Below are positions 8,615 through 17,624 of a stretch of DNA of 31,312 bases, in pieces. How positions within the stretch are numbered: position 1 is the first letter of the stretch; every line of letters begins with the position of its first letter. A program made the position numbers and the translations under genes. The notes under the pieces were generated by a model, which was given only the letters and a program-made list of their open reading frames with translations, did not search any database and was not told the origin of the DNA. The stretch is from the NCBI GenBank assembly GCA_002887195.1, contig PJAB01000272.1:1-31312 (forward strand). Reading direction: 5' to 3'. The DNA is from Chrysochromulina parva. Taxonomy: Eukaryota; Haptophyta; Prymnesiales; Chrysochromulinaceae.

Positions 8615-9493
8615 CTACGTACGGAACTGCGCGCCAAAGCGTCGCAGCGCCGCGCCTGCGGCTGATCGTATGCGCAACCATGCTGCGACGCCGAGCACGG
8701 CGCTGAAGCCGATCCGGCCTCCAAAGCCGACAAAGGATGCGCTGAGGAACATACCGATGAGGGCCGCCACAGCTGCCGCTCCAGCAACCTGCACATACGA
8801 GACGAGCAGCTCGGGAGCGCTCATAGACACGAACGAGCCGAGGAAGACCGGTGCGTGCCATGCCGCCGGCAGACACCACGCAAAGAGTAGCCCGATCGCG
8901 CTCGACGCACTCACGCTGTTGCCGAGGCGCACCTTTACTGGCCCAAGGGTGTCACTCAGCCTAAGCACCACATCCATCAGCGCTTTCGTCGCCAGCGCGC
9001 CCACCTGCGGGCCAATGAGTGAAGCTATGAGGTGTGCCGGTCTTGGCGGTGGCAGCGTCATAATGTTCAGCTGCGCCGCTCCAGCCGAGACAACAAACGA
9101 CGCCCACGTCAGCGCAGTTGCCACCATTGCGGCATAACCGAGCCGGCCACCGTGGCCGACAAAGTGTGATTTGGCATCAAAGAGCGGCAAGACGTAACCA
9201 CTGGCGATGCCTCCAGCAAGAGCTGCAAGCTGGCAGCTGAGCAGGTGGGCTGAGCTCATGCCTGCGAAGGCGCCGCAGTACAGCGGCAACCGCCACGCCG
9301 GAAGTGCCACGCCGCTGGCCAGACCAACCGCCGCCGCCGCAGGCACCACACCAACGCCAAACGTCTGCGCGTGGTAAGTCAGAACCGAGGCGGCACCTCC
9401 GGCGAGAGCGCGGCGTGGTTGCAATAAAAAGGTCTCCGTCAGCGCGAGCAGAGAGAAGGCGACGACCGCATGAATCAAAATCGGCCCCCGCAT
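8615..9493 (-). CDS. Hydrophobic membrane protein with internal duplication
   Basis: I do not recognise this 292-residue protein. The N terminus (residues 1-31) looks like a signal peptide or anchor. The rest is hydrophobic with several likely membrane helices. Two halves repeat: residues 64-126 and 208-268 share the pattern LPA-x3-P-x3-G-x-F-x2-MS-x3-LL, then AG, and then FVGxGGRxGxxA (FVGHGGRLGYAA and FVGFGGRIGFSA). Such two-fold repeats are common in small transporters and channels, so a transport role is possible but unproven. The start is the ATG at 9493; an upstream in-frame ATG at 9592 would translate through a TGAG microsatellite and is less likely. TGAG-type arrays flank the gene on both sides. 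Confidence 0.7.
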   Translation of the reverse strand: MRGPILIHAVVAFSLLALTETFLLQPRRALAGGAASVLTYHAQTFGVGVVPAAAAVGLASGVALPAWRLPLYCGAFAGMSSAHLLSCQLAALAGGIASGYVLPLFDAKSHFVGHGGRLGYAAMVATALTWASFVVSAGAAQLNIMTLPPPRPAHLIASLIGPQVGALATKALMDVVLRLSDTLGPVKVRLGNSVSASSAIGLLFAWCLPAAWHAPVFLGSFVSMSAPELLVSYVQVAGAAAVAALIGMFLSASFVGFGGRIGFSAVLGVAAWLRIRSAAGAALRRFGAQFRT

Positions 9494-9909
9494 CAGAAAC
9501 ACTCCTTTAACTGCAACTGTGAAACACAAACGCGTGAGTGAGTGAGGTGAGTGAGTGACCTGAGTGAGTGAGTGAGCGCCGGGCAGTAGCATGCGGACAT
9601 GAGACGATGGACGACACCCAACACGAATCGTTAACGTTAGATTCAACCCATGGCCATGCGCGTGCTGTGAGCGCTTTACCGTACCTGACAGCTCATTACG
9701 TAGGACACTGCACTACACGACCGGGCTGTAGCCTGTCGTAGCCTGTACCGTGTGTTGCCCTCCCTAGTCCGCGCAGCACCGCCGGGCACGCCGTCTCCAA
9801 AGAATGACCAAGGAATGGTCAGACCGAAACAGCGGGCGCCGCCACGGGGAAAGTCCCGTGCGAGCATCCGTGCCAAAAGTGTCCTCCTCGGTCGTCGCCG
9901 CCTCCGTGC
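9494..9909. other. Intergenic region
   Basis: This 416-bp gap holds the leader of the membrane protein gene and the 3' flank of the MUS81 gene, both minus strand. It contains a TGAG array at 9534-9577. I looked here for a missing C-terminal helix-hairpin-helix exon of the MUS81 gene and found none. Confidence 0.5.
9534..9577. repeat. Interrupted TGAG tetranucleotide array
   Basis: About ten TGAG units in three blocks separated by G and ACC interruptions. It lies just upstream of the chosen start of the minus-strand membrane protein gene, so it would be in the 5' leader. Confidence 0.93.
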
Positions 9910-12528
9910 TTAGACAACATGTGACCCAACTTGGCTGAGAAGGGCCTCGTCTACGCAGACCTGCGAGACGATGTGCACGAACTCGAGCGCCTTCGCCTCG
10001 GTCGTTGCGAGGAACACTCGCATCGCTGGCTGCTCGAGGAGAAGTGCGCCCATGCACGTGTGCACGAGAGGCTTTACGTACGGCACGAACGGCGTATCCA
10101 TTGCGCCGGCGCCGCCGTCCGCAGTTCCGCGCCCGTTGTGTCGTGGGATTCTATGGAGGCCAACGAACACGACGAGCGTGCGCACGGGCGGCGGTCCGGG
10201 CAATCTCGGCAGCCTCTCGAGAATCATGCCGGCGAGGCGGCGTGCGGCGTGCGCAAGGGCAGCGGAGGCGCGCTCGCCGTCGCCGATTGCGTGGACCTCA
10301 GCGCTCGAGAGCTTGCGCCGCAGACGGCCCAGGCAGGCCTCGACTACGTCCACGTCGACCAGGTACACGGCGTACGCCTCCGAGCGGCGTACATCCTGCG
10401 ATGCATGCAGCCGCACCCAGCGCACGCCCGCCGCCGCCGCGGGCGTGGGCACGGCGACGACGCGCTCTTCGGAGCCCCGCGTGCGCGGCAGACTATCGGC
10501 GAGGGACTGTGAACAGAGGAGCACATGAAGCCGTCGTGGGGAATGTGACGGTCCCTGGTCGAGCACCTCCTCCGCCGCTGGATCCCCACTGACCAGATCA
10601 TCGGTGAGATCGATGGCAGTGGATCCGGAGCCGCCAGAGGCGCGCGGCGGCGCCTGGGGCGCGGGTGTGAGTGAGCTGGCGCTTCGGACCGATTCGAGAA
10701 CGCGTAGGATCTGAGCGCTCGCTTGGCAGCAGCGGGCCGTGACACCCTCAAAGCAGCGTTGCTCATGCTCCTCACCGACGGCGGGATGGAGCACGGGACA
10801 GAGCAGCTGCACGCGGCAGACGGGTGCGCAGCCACGCCAGGCCGTGCGCAAGCTCTCTACATCACCGAAGCGCTGCAAGACGAGCCGTGCGACATCTGGG
10901 TCGAGGCCTGCACTCGCCAGGGACGCTTTGAGCTCGCTGCCATGCACGCCCTCTTCTTTCGGCTTGGCGCTGAGTCGCTTGAACGCCTCGAGAGAGGGCA
11001 TCGAGGTGCACGCCATCCGCGCTGTCCCTGGTCTGTCGGCCGCTCCTAGGCCGCTCCCGCCGCTGGCCCCGCCCCCGCCACCGTCACCACCCTCGGTGGC
11101 CAGCAAGCAGGTGAGGCGAGCGAGCGTCCTGACAGTATGAATGTTATCCTGCGACTGCAGCGGCCGGGCCACGTGCTGCAAATCGATGAAGAGGCGAGCG
11201 AGCAGCGCGAGCGTATCCTCAGCCGTCTGTACAACGTCACGCTCACGCACGCCGCGCTCGGTGCGCTCGGGCGCGTCGTACGCGGTATGCGCAGAGGCCC
11301 TGTAGAGATCGCCCTCAAGGAGCAGCACGTAACGGCTGAGCGGCGCGCGCTGCATGCGACGGAGCTGCTCGAGATGATGGCCCTTGGCCGAGCGGCCAAC
11401 GAGGTCCCCAATCGTCTTGCGCTCGATGAGTAGGTCAAGCATGCGAGCGTCGGCCGGCACGCCGCTCGGCGGCGCGTCGTCTGCGCCCGCCCTACCGCCG
11501 CCGCCGCCGCCGCGTATCCACGCAAAGTCACCGAGGGCGAGCTGGTGGCGCTCAGCTCGCCATGGCTGCTCCGTGTTTTCGAGCTCCTTGTGCACCCGCA
11601 GGAAGATGGAGAGCGGGTTGGCGTTCATCGTGCGCTCGCGCTCGTCGACGAGAAGCGTGATCTCAGATGACGTTGTGATCTCAGATGACGTTGTGATCTC
11701 CTCGACCGAGGCGCCGCCGACGTGCGCCCGGAGCGACGCGGCCTTGGCAGCCGCCAACAGCTGGCTCTCTTCCTCTTCGTCGGTATCGTCGGAGAGCTCC
11801 ACCAAGGTCTTCATCATGCCCGCTGAAGCCGCCATGGGGGCCTTGCGAGCCGCCGACGACGCGGCGGCGGGCGGCGCGGCGGGCGGCGCGGCGGGCGGCG
11901 CGGCGGCGGGCGGCGCGGAGGGCCGCGGGGCGGGCGGCGCGGGCGTATCGCACATTTCGCAGACGGCCATCAACGAGACATTGTCTGCGAACGTGCACAC
12001 GACGCAGGTCCACCTGCCGAGGGACACCGCAGCTGCGGTTGCCGTCGCGGTGGCGGCGAGCAGCGAGCCGGTCGCTGCAAAGGAGGGCTGTTGAAAGAAG
12101 GGCCGTGGCGGCGGCGGCGGCTCGTTTGCCCGCGCGCGTCGCTCCGCAGCAAGCCGTGCCATTGCTCGAGGGTCGCTCTCGGCAGCGCATGATGCGCTGC
12201 CGCTGCCGCTGCCCAACGCGGCGCTGCCCAACGCGTAGCTCGAGGCTCCCGAGACGACGCCCAACACGGTGCCCCCTACCGAGTGGGCGGAGCGCTTGGA
12301 AGGAGGGAGGGGACCAGCGGTGCTCCCTGCGGGCCGTTTGGTGCCCGCGACAGCGGGCGTGTAAGGCGGATGGGTACTCGTGTCACGGTCGGAGTCATGG
12401 CCAGGGTCAGGGCCGGCTCCAGGGACCCGCCGGTCCGGTGGAATCGGACCTGGTGGCTGTCGATACCGACTGCGCGAAACGGCGTCGTCTCGAGCGCCGT
12501 CTTCAGCGTCGTCTTCGTTCCAGCGACT

Positions 12529-12559
<31 letters not shown>

Positions 12560-13314
12560 GCGAAGCTGCCGCTACCGCTGCCGCCTCCGCCGCCAGCGAA
12601 GCTGCCGCTACCGCTGCCGCCTCCGCTGAACTTGGCGAGCATGAGCGGGATGAAGGCGCGGCCCGCATCGGTGAGTGCCCACTGGTCGACGCTCGTCTTG
12701 TACACGCGATGGGCGGTGAAGTCCAGGGCGCCCTTATCGCGGTCGACCAACCTGTGTTTCTCGAGGGTGCTGATGGAGGCCCAGCCCTGCTTCATCATCG
12801 CCGCACGACCGCCCGCTGCGTGGTAGTTGAGCTCCATCGCGACGTTGCAGTACGGCTGAGCGGCGCGGATGATCTGCGCCTTGGTTAGCACCGCGCCGCC
12901 GTGATCGTGAAAGGCACGCAGAATGGCGTATGAACCCTCTCGGTACTTCATAGTGCGCAGGAGCGGCGGCTCGTCTGAAGAGACGAGGCCTGAGCCGCCG
13001 CCGCCGCCGCCACGACTGGTGCCGCCACTGCTGCCGCTGCCACGGCCGCTTCCCTGCGGAGTCGTCGCGTCGAGTTGACCGCGGATCACCCGCTCAAGGT
13101 AGTGGACGACGGTCTTACTCAGGCCGTCGGGCAGATTCTTGATCGAGTCCGTGGACGTGATGTAGATCTTCTTGGCTGTGCCCTCGATCTTGCTCTTGGC
13201 GTTGATCCACTGGAACTCGTGGCTCGAGCCCATTGCCGAAGCCTGGGCGCGGCGGGCCTCGCACGCACTTATGAGGTCGTCGTTCCAGATTTTTTGGTTC
13301 TTAGCGGGCGGCAT
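9910..13314 (-). CDS. MUS81: MUS81 structure-specific endonuclease with NZF finger and EME1-like tail
   Basis: This 1,134-residue protein is an enlarged MUS81, the XPF-family nuclease that cuts branched DNA at stalled forks and recombination intermediates. In order: N-terminal helix-hairpin-helix region (about 8-80); Gly-rich linker; winged-helix region (about 117-228, with KYREGSYAILRAFHDHGG); low-complexity Gly/Ala/Pro linker; an NZF/RanBP2-type zinc finger (434-457, WTCVVCTF...CEMC); an acidic LVELSDDTDEEEE; the ERCC4 nuclease domain (about 552-715) with VDERER, LALGD and the catalytic IERKTIGDL (630-638); a helix-hairpin-helix region (about 772-875); an IDLTDD motif (901-906); and a C-terminal domain (about 928-1120) that I read as EME1-like. 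Usual MUS81 length is 550-650. The start is the only sensible ATG, followed at once by conserved sequence. MUS81 identity is secure; the tail is an inference. Confidence 0.92.
11664..11702. repeat. 18-bp tandem repeat in MUS81
   Basis: Two and a bit copies of an 18-bp unit (TCAGATGACGTTGTGATC in phase) encode EITTSS repeated at residues 540-552, immediately before the nuclease domain's first strand. Confidence 0.85.
11860..11945. repeat. GC-only low-complexity tract in MUS81
   Basis: A run of GGCGG/GCGGC units encodes the Ala/Pro-rich linker (APPAAPPAA-type, residues about 460-485) between the zinc finger and the nuclease domain. Similar GCC and GCT-rich repeats around 12530-12625 encode the poly-Gly and GSGSFAGGGG linkers. 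Confidence 0.85.
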
Positions 13315-13644
13315 GCGAGGGAGGAGAGGACGTCCGACCCTCCCGAAGCGAACGCCGTGAAGACCATCACCATGAAAAGCGGTGCGAACGCGTTGTGTTG
13401 AACATCAGAATAAGTATGTGAATTAAATCCAACGCCAACGACAGCCGACAACGCCACCCCTTTTTGGATCTGTGAACCTATCGACACATGCATGGCGCTC
13501 TGCAGACGTGTATCGTGGGGCCTTATCCGTTATCGTGTCCGACACGGCGACACGCGTTGACACGCGAGGAACCCGTGAGCCGTGACTCCGTGCGTGAGAC
13601 TTTAGTCTCAACGATGTCGTTCATTTTGACTAAAGTACATTCGC
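13315..13644. other. Intergenic region upstream of MUS81
   Basis: This 330-bp gap holds the MUS81 promoter (minus strand) and the 3' end of the glycosyltransferase-like gene. The middle (13400-13480) is less GC-rich than its surroundings. No other gene is seen. Confidence 0.5.
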
Positions 13645-15024
13645 TTACCGTGTGCGTAGGACCGGAGGTAACGGCGGCGGCGGCGGCGGCGGCGGCACCA
13701 TGGTACACCCCCTCGCATGTGAATTTGGCGGCCGCGTCGGGGACGTGCACGGGAAGAAAAAGGAGCCTGGGATCTTATGCTGTTTCATGAGTTCGCTGTC
13801 GTTGAGGAGCGGCGACCAGCCGCATGGGATAGCCTTGGCCATCACCATAGCGATTGGTAGATTCAACATGAGCAGTCGAACCCCGCGCGCTTCGAGATGA
13901 AGGGCCGTTTGCTCCTCCTGGCACAATCCAAAGCAGCGCACGAGGGTGTTGCTCGTATAGAATATCTTGCGGTCGGCCGTCATGCTGGCTAAGTGCGCCA
14001 TCGAGCGTGGAGTCCCTATCTGCAACCAGTCTGACCACTGCCAACGCATTTTCGCTCCTTTGGGGCACTCCAGAACAGCCTGGCCCATGGCCTGTTCGCT
14101 TCTCAGCTGACCGCTCATCGACCAGGGCTGATGCGGAGCCTTGCAGGGACGCATATCCATCCGTGCAGCTGGCTCGATCTGGGTGTAGTAGCCGACGACC
14201 CCAATCTCCGGAGGCCAAGGTGCGCTCGTGGCCGATGCAGCAGAAGCGCTCGATGTGTCACTCGAGGTGGGCTGGGGGCGCTGCGTTGGGTCATCACGTC
14301 GCATGAGGAGCACGACCGCCGAGTGATTGCCCACGACGCGCACCAAACCGCCGCGGAGCGCGAGAAAAGTAATCGGCACAGTTAGAGACACGTCGAGCCG
14401 CAACCGCACGATTACGTCATGAGGGCCAAAGGCACGGCGCAGCAGCTCCGACTTGGCGACGTGATCATACTGCGGGAACCACTTGTACATGAAGACGGGC
14501 GCTCGGCTAATCGAATGTCCGCTTACCAATGGGGCGCCAGTTGTCGGGTTGATTCTTCCACCAACGGCGGCTCTCATGGCGTCCATTGCACGACCGCCGT
14601 AACTATGCGGCGTTGTCGGATCCTCTGCCGAAACGAGCGCCACGTGCAGCCTGGGCCAGAAATCGAAGAGCACCCTCGCTTGGCGGGTCAGCTCATGCTC
14701 GGCGGTCGCAAAATCGCCTTCTAGGTAAGCCGTGCGAGCGTGCTTGGGTGCTACGCACCAAGAGGTGGGATCGACTGTCAGGAAAACATCCATTGAGTTT
14801 GGACGAATGATGTGCTGCAGGTGCTCACGTGCAACGTGCGCAAATGCAGATGGCCCAAACCAGCGTCCGGCGTACAAGGCTGCAATTTTAAGCGTGTCAG
14901 AATATGTTTTTCTGCTGGGAACGAGCATCTCCTGACGTTCGCTGCGGAGTCCAAGGCTGTTCGTCACGTTATCGTCGTCGTTTGACGCCGCCATCGCATG
15001 TGACATCATAACATCATCATTCAT
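13645..15024 (-). CDS. Glycosyltransferase-like protein
   Basis: The 459-residue product resembles eukaryotic GT-A-type glycosyltransferase-like proteins but I cannot name the family. Suggestive features: an opening beta-strand region (KTYSDTLKIAALYAGRW, residues 39-55), a FGPHDVIVRLRLDVSL segment (199-214) with an RLR-x-D element that often serves as the metal/nucleotide-sugar site, a SDWLQIGTPRSMAHL block (331-345) of the kind that follows the acceptor loop, and an E-E-x4-H element (370-376). A Ser/Thr/Ala-rich loop (250-270) and a poly-Pro C terminus (443-450) are low complexity. I start at the ATG at 15024; the frame continues upstream to about 15321, but that part runs through a dispersed repeat and I doubt it is translated. 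No signal anchor is visible from this start. Confidence 0.6.
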   Translation of the reverse strand: MNDDVMMSHAMAASNDDDNVTNSLGLRSERQEMLVPSRKTYSDTLKIAALYAGRWFGPSAFAHVAREHLQHIIRPNSMDVFLTVDPTSWCVAPKHARTAYLEGDFATAEHELTRQARVLFDFWPRLHVALVSAEDPTTPHSYGGRAMDAMRAAVGGRINPTTGAPLVSGHSISRAPVFMYKWFPQYDHVAKSELLRRAFGPHDVIVRLRLDVSLTVPITFLALRGGLVRVVGNHSAVVLLMRRDDPTQRPQPTSSDTSSASAASATSAPWPPEIGVVGYYTQIEPAARMDMRPCKAPHQPWSMSGQLRSEQAMGQAVLECPKGAKMRWQWSDWLQIGTPRSMAHLASMTADRKIFYTSNTLVRCFGLCQEEQTALHLEARGVRLLMLNLPIAMVMAKAIPCGWSPLLNDSELMKQHKIPGSFFFPCTSPTRPPNSHARGCTMVPPPPPPPPLPPVLRTR

Positions 15025-15164
15025 ATAGTTGGCAGGTCGTCGAGTGGTATTGCACGTGGTTCGGCAGCGTTCCGAGACCGAGGTACGCACACCAATCGAC
15101 ACTTGTCGCAAGCTAAAGCTCAAACGGGCTGGTGTCGGCCACACCTCCGTCCATACTACAATAG

Positions 15165-15439
15165 TACCGGTAAAAAGACACCGGGGGTAGTACATGTACC
15201 GGTAAAAGGGGGAGCCGGGACACGCTCGGGACACACGGGACACGCGGACGCACAAAGGCACACAGACCACACAGACGAACCTCACAACCATCCAAACCCA
15301 CCAGCAACACACACCCCGCACGTCAGCGCGACGACCGAAGCCGCGGCCGACTCAACAGCCGCAGGCCCGGAGCCGACCGCTGCACCGCTCCCCGCGTACT
15401 GTATCAGTCCCGGCTACCCCCGGTGTCTTTTTACCGGTA
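15165..15439. repeat. Element bounded by perfect 26-bp inverted repeat
   Basis: Positions 15165-15190 (core ACCGGTAAAAAGACACCGGG) recur as an exact reverse complement at 15414-15439, enclosing 223 bp. Inside, a second, shortened copy of the motif at 15197-15250 continues into GGAGCCGGGACAC. I see no target-site duplication next to the arms and no coding capacity. A MITE-like or foldback element is possible; a regulatory inverted repeat is the alternative. Confidence 0.75.
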
Positions 15440-15579
15440 GTGATAGTGGCTCTCGTGCTTGGGGGTCCGGAGCGTGTGCGCGTTGTGTTGAGCAGCAGCA
15501 GCAGCAGCGGAAGCCATCGGCGCGCGCGAGCGCGGGGGGCATGTTAGGGTCATGTTACAGTAGGGTCATTTACTCATTT

Positions 15580-15610
15580 ACTGGTAAAAAGACACCGGGG
15601 GGAGCCGGGA
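15580..15610 (+). repeat. Dispersed GGTAAAAAGACACCGGGG repeat, third copy
   Basis: Same core as the 15165 arm, followed directly by GGAGCCGGGA, as in the 15197 copy and the reversed copy near 19.9 kb. Confidence 0.8.
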
Positions 15611-16037
15611 ACTCATTTACCGTGGGATGTGACGGTTGTCGTATTCACACACCATGGGCCGGTCTCTCCCTTCGCTTCTAACCGCTGGTACCCGCCCAAT
15701 TGTACCACCATGGTGTGTAGTCATTGTCCGTGGGGTGTGTGATCTGTGATGTCTGTGCGGGTTTTCCTAGACGATACACGGCGCGTGTTCACTCGACACG
15801 TGACCGGATCAAGACCCCCGACGCGCATGCCCCGCGTTAACGCCCGACGGCGACGCGGCACCGGTCCGACCGGGACGCACGCGAAAGTACCGGCATTGTC
15901 CGCATAATACTACAATTTTACCCAAGGCGCAAGGGGGTAGGGGAGGGATGGATTTGTCATGGGATTCGTGTGCACCCATTCCTCGATCCTTCGTCCGGTC
16001 ATTACCCCGATTTCAAACTGAGTGTACTCCGAATGCT

Positions 16038-17624
16038 TTAACCACCATCCACCTCAACTACATAGATGGGCTCCTCCTGGGCTGCGGTGGCCGTCGGCAC
16101 GGAAGATCTTCCAAAGAGGCGCGCAATCGTGTCGGCGACGGGTGGGTTGTGACGCTTCGAGAGGCCGACGCGGAGCGGCAGAGGCGCGAGGTCGCCGCCA
16201 AAGACGCGCTCGATGCTCTTTTTCGGCTCTCGCTCGCTGCCTACGCGCCCACCTGCAGCCTGGCCCTGCACGCGGGCTTGTCGAATGGCCATGTCAACCG
16301 AGTGCGCCCTGGCCGTTGTGCCCATAGGGCCCATGGCTCGCCGAAGAGCGTGCATACGAGCAAGGTCCGCCGCGGCGTCCGCCATCGCCTTCGCCTTGGC
16401 CTCGGCTGCCTTTGCCTCCTGTTGTGCGGCGAGCGCGGCAAACGTCTCCGCCACGGCTTGCAGCGCCCTCGCCGTCTCCGCGGCCCGCTCACGCGCGGCC
16501 TGCGCCTGCGCCGCACGCTGCACGCTCGCCTCTTCCTTCGCATTCCACAGCTGCGCATCTTCGCCGAGCTGCCACGACGACGCGCCCAAGCCAAGCGCGC
16601 CGTCGCGGGCGAGCCCCTCGAGAAGGGCACGGCTTGACGGCTCGCATGCCACGAGCCGCAAGGGCACGCCCTGGATCGGTACGACGGCTCCGATGCGCAG
16701 ATCGCGCAGCTCGACGAACCCCGAGGCGGACTCGCGATTTGGCGCGCGGAGCCGTCGGAGCAGGGCCACTCGCTCGGGGCGCGTGCCCGCTGGGCCTGCG
16801 CCCCCGCCGCTGAGCCTCTCAACGTCCGCGCCGAAGACCTCGTGTACCTGGAGCGTGTCGTCCGCGAGGAAGAAGGCGAGGAAGAAGTGGCGCGGCTCGC
16901 CGGCGTTGGCCCCGACTGCTCGGAAATGGACTGCGCGATCGCCAAAATGGAGCGAGCGCGAGTGACGCTCCGCCTCTACGGGGTCGGGGTGCTTCCCACG
17001 CCTCTGCGCCGCACGAAAGCGCTTCAGCTCGTCGAGAGTCGGGTCGCCGTGGAGCTGCCGGCTCGCTGCGACGGCGGCCGCCCGCTGGCACACCGCTGCG
17101 CCATACTCGCCACCGTAAATCGCGCCCTCGGCGGTCGCGCCAGCCGCCGCGTATGCCATAGCGCGCGCCTTGCTATCTTCGTCCTCCGTTACATTGTGCT
17201 CGTTTGGAGGTGGGCCCGCAGGAAGTCCATGGCTTGTTAGCCACTCGTGCGTCGCAGCGTCGGCGGCAGCGGTGATCGCCAACGGCATACCGTAAATCCT
17301 CAACGTCTCGCCAATGCGGATGGCCTCGGGCTGCAGAAGGCACTCGGACACGGCAGCCGGCCAGTTGAGTTTCTGATGTCGTGAAGGCCTGTCATTGCTG
17401 TCAGCGCCACCATATGGGTGGAAGCTGAATGCCGAATCCTCCTTCAAGCCACGTCCATACGGTACGCGCATGCGGCGGACGAGCAGCTGCTCGTTTCCGT
17501 CTGGCAAGCGCTCTCGGATCTCGAGAGTGTTGGCCTCGCCGCCCGTCTTATCAGCTTCGGTGTAATACGTGAGCGAGAGCTTGCGTGTGCAGGAGAGCGA
17601 CGCACGAAAGCGCAGGACGGTCAT
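16038..17624 (-). CDS. DM10-domain (EFHC-like) axonemal protein
   Basis: The 528-residue product has two DM10 domains of the EFHC1/EFHC2/Rib72 type, proteins that sit inside ciliary doublet microtubules. DM10-1 (about residues 2-130) starts VLRFRASL, has LSLTYYTEADKT and ends with the family-typical IGETLRIYGMPLAI. DM10-2 (about 227-338) has FFLAFFLADDTLQVHEVF, VALLRRLRAPN and LRIGAVVPIQGVPLRLVACE. A long Ala/Glu/Arg-rich predicted coiled coil follows (about 355-430), and the C terminus is basic then acidic. EFHC proteins usually have three DM10 domains plus EF hands, so this is a shorter relative. The first DM10 begins right at the ATG at 17624; an unseen upstream exon cannot be excluded, but the divergent UNC93-like gene leaves little room. 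It implies the organism has motile flagella. Confidence 0.8.
   Translation of the reverse strand: MTVLRFRASLSCTRKLSLTYYTEADKTGGEANTLEIRERLPDGNEQLLVRRMRVPYGRGLKEDSAFSFHPYGGADSNDRPSRHQKLNWPAAVSECLLQPEAIRIGETLRIYGMPLAITAAADAATHEWLTSHGLPAGPPPNEHNVTEDEDSKARAMAYAAAGATAEGAIYGGEYGAAVCQRAAAVAASRQLHGDPTLDELKRFRAAQRRGKHPDPVEAERHSRSLHFGDRAVHFRAVGANAGEPRHFFLAFFLADDTLQVHEVFGADVERLSGGGAGPAGTRPERVALLRRLRAPNRESASGFVELRDLRIGAVVPIQGVPLRLVACEPSSRALLEGLARDGALGLGASSWQLGEDAQLWNAKEEASVQRAAQAQAARERAAETARALQAVAETFAALAAQQEAKAAEAKAKAMADAAADLARMHALRRAMGPMGTTARAHSVDMAIRQARVQGQAAGGRVGSEREPKKSIERVFGGDLAPLPLRVGLSKRHNPPVADTIARLFGRSSVPTATAAQEEPIYVVEVDGG

Larger units (their letters stand above)
15025..16037. other. Repeat-rich intergenic region
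   Basis: About 1 kb between two minus-strand genes. The left half holds a 26-bp inverted repeat and further copies of the same motif. The right half (15620-16037) shows only short features such as a CACCATGGTG palindrome near 15708 and has no coding segment or RNA gene I can support. Confidence 0.6.

Noticed and set aside
9494..9909. A missing exon encoding the C-terminal HhH of the EME1-like half
   Set aside because: All three minus-strand frames were read; none resembles a helix-hairpin-helix segment and no convincing splice pair was seen.
11384..12094. A 236-residue plus-strand open frame with Ala/Gly-rich sequence
   Set aside because: It lies fully inside the MUS81 nuclease gene in antisense and reflects GC-rich codon bias.
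15025..15321. Upstream in-frame extension of the glycosyltransferase-like protein with a hydrophobic N terminus
   Set aside because: It is translated through the dispersed inverted-repeat element and is Cys/Arg/Val-rich without family resemblance. The ATG at 15024 gives a better protein, though the extension cannot be fully excluded.
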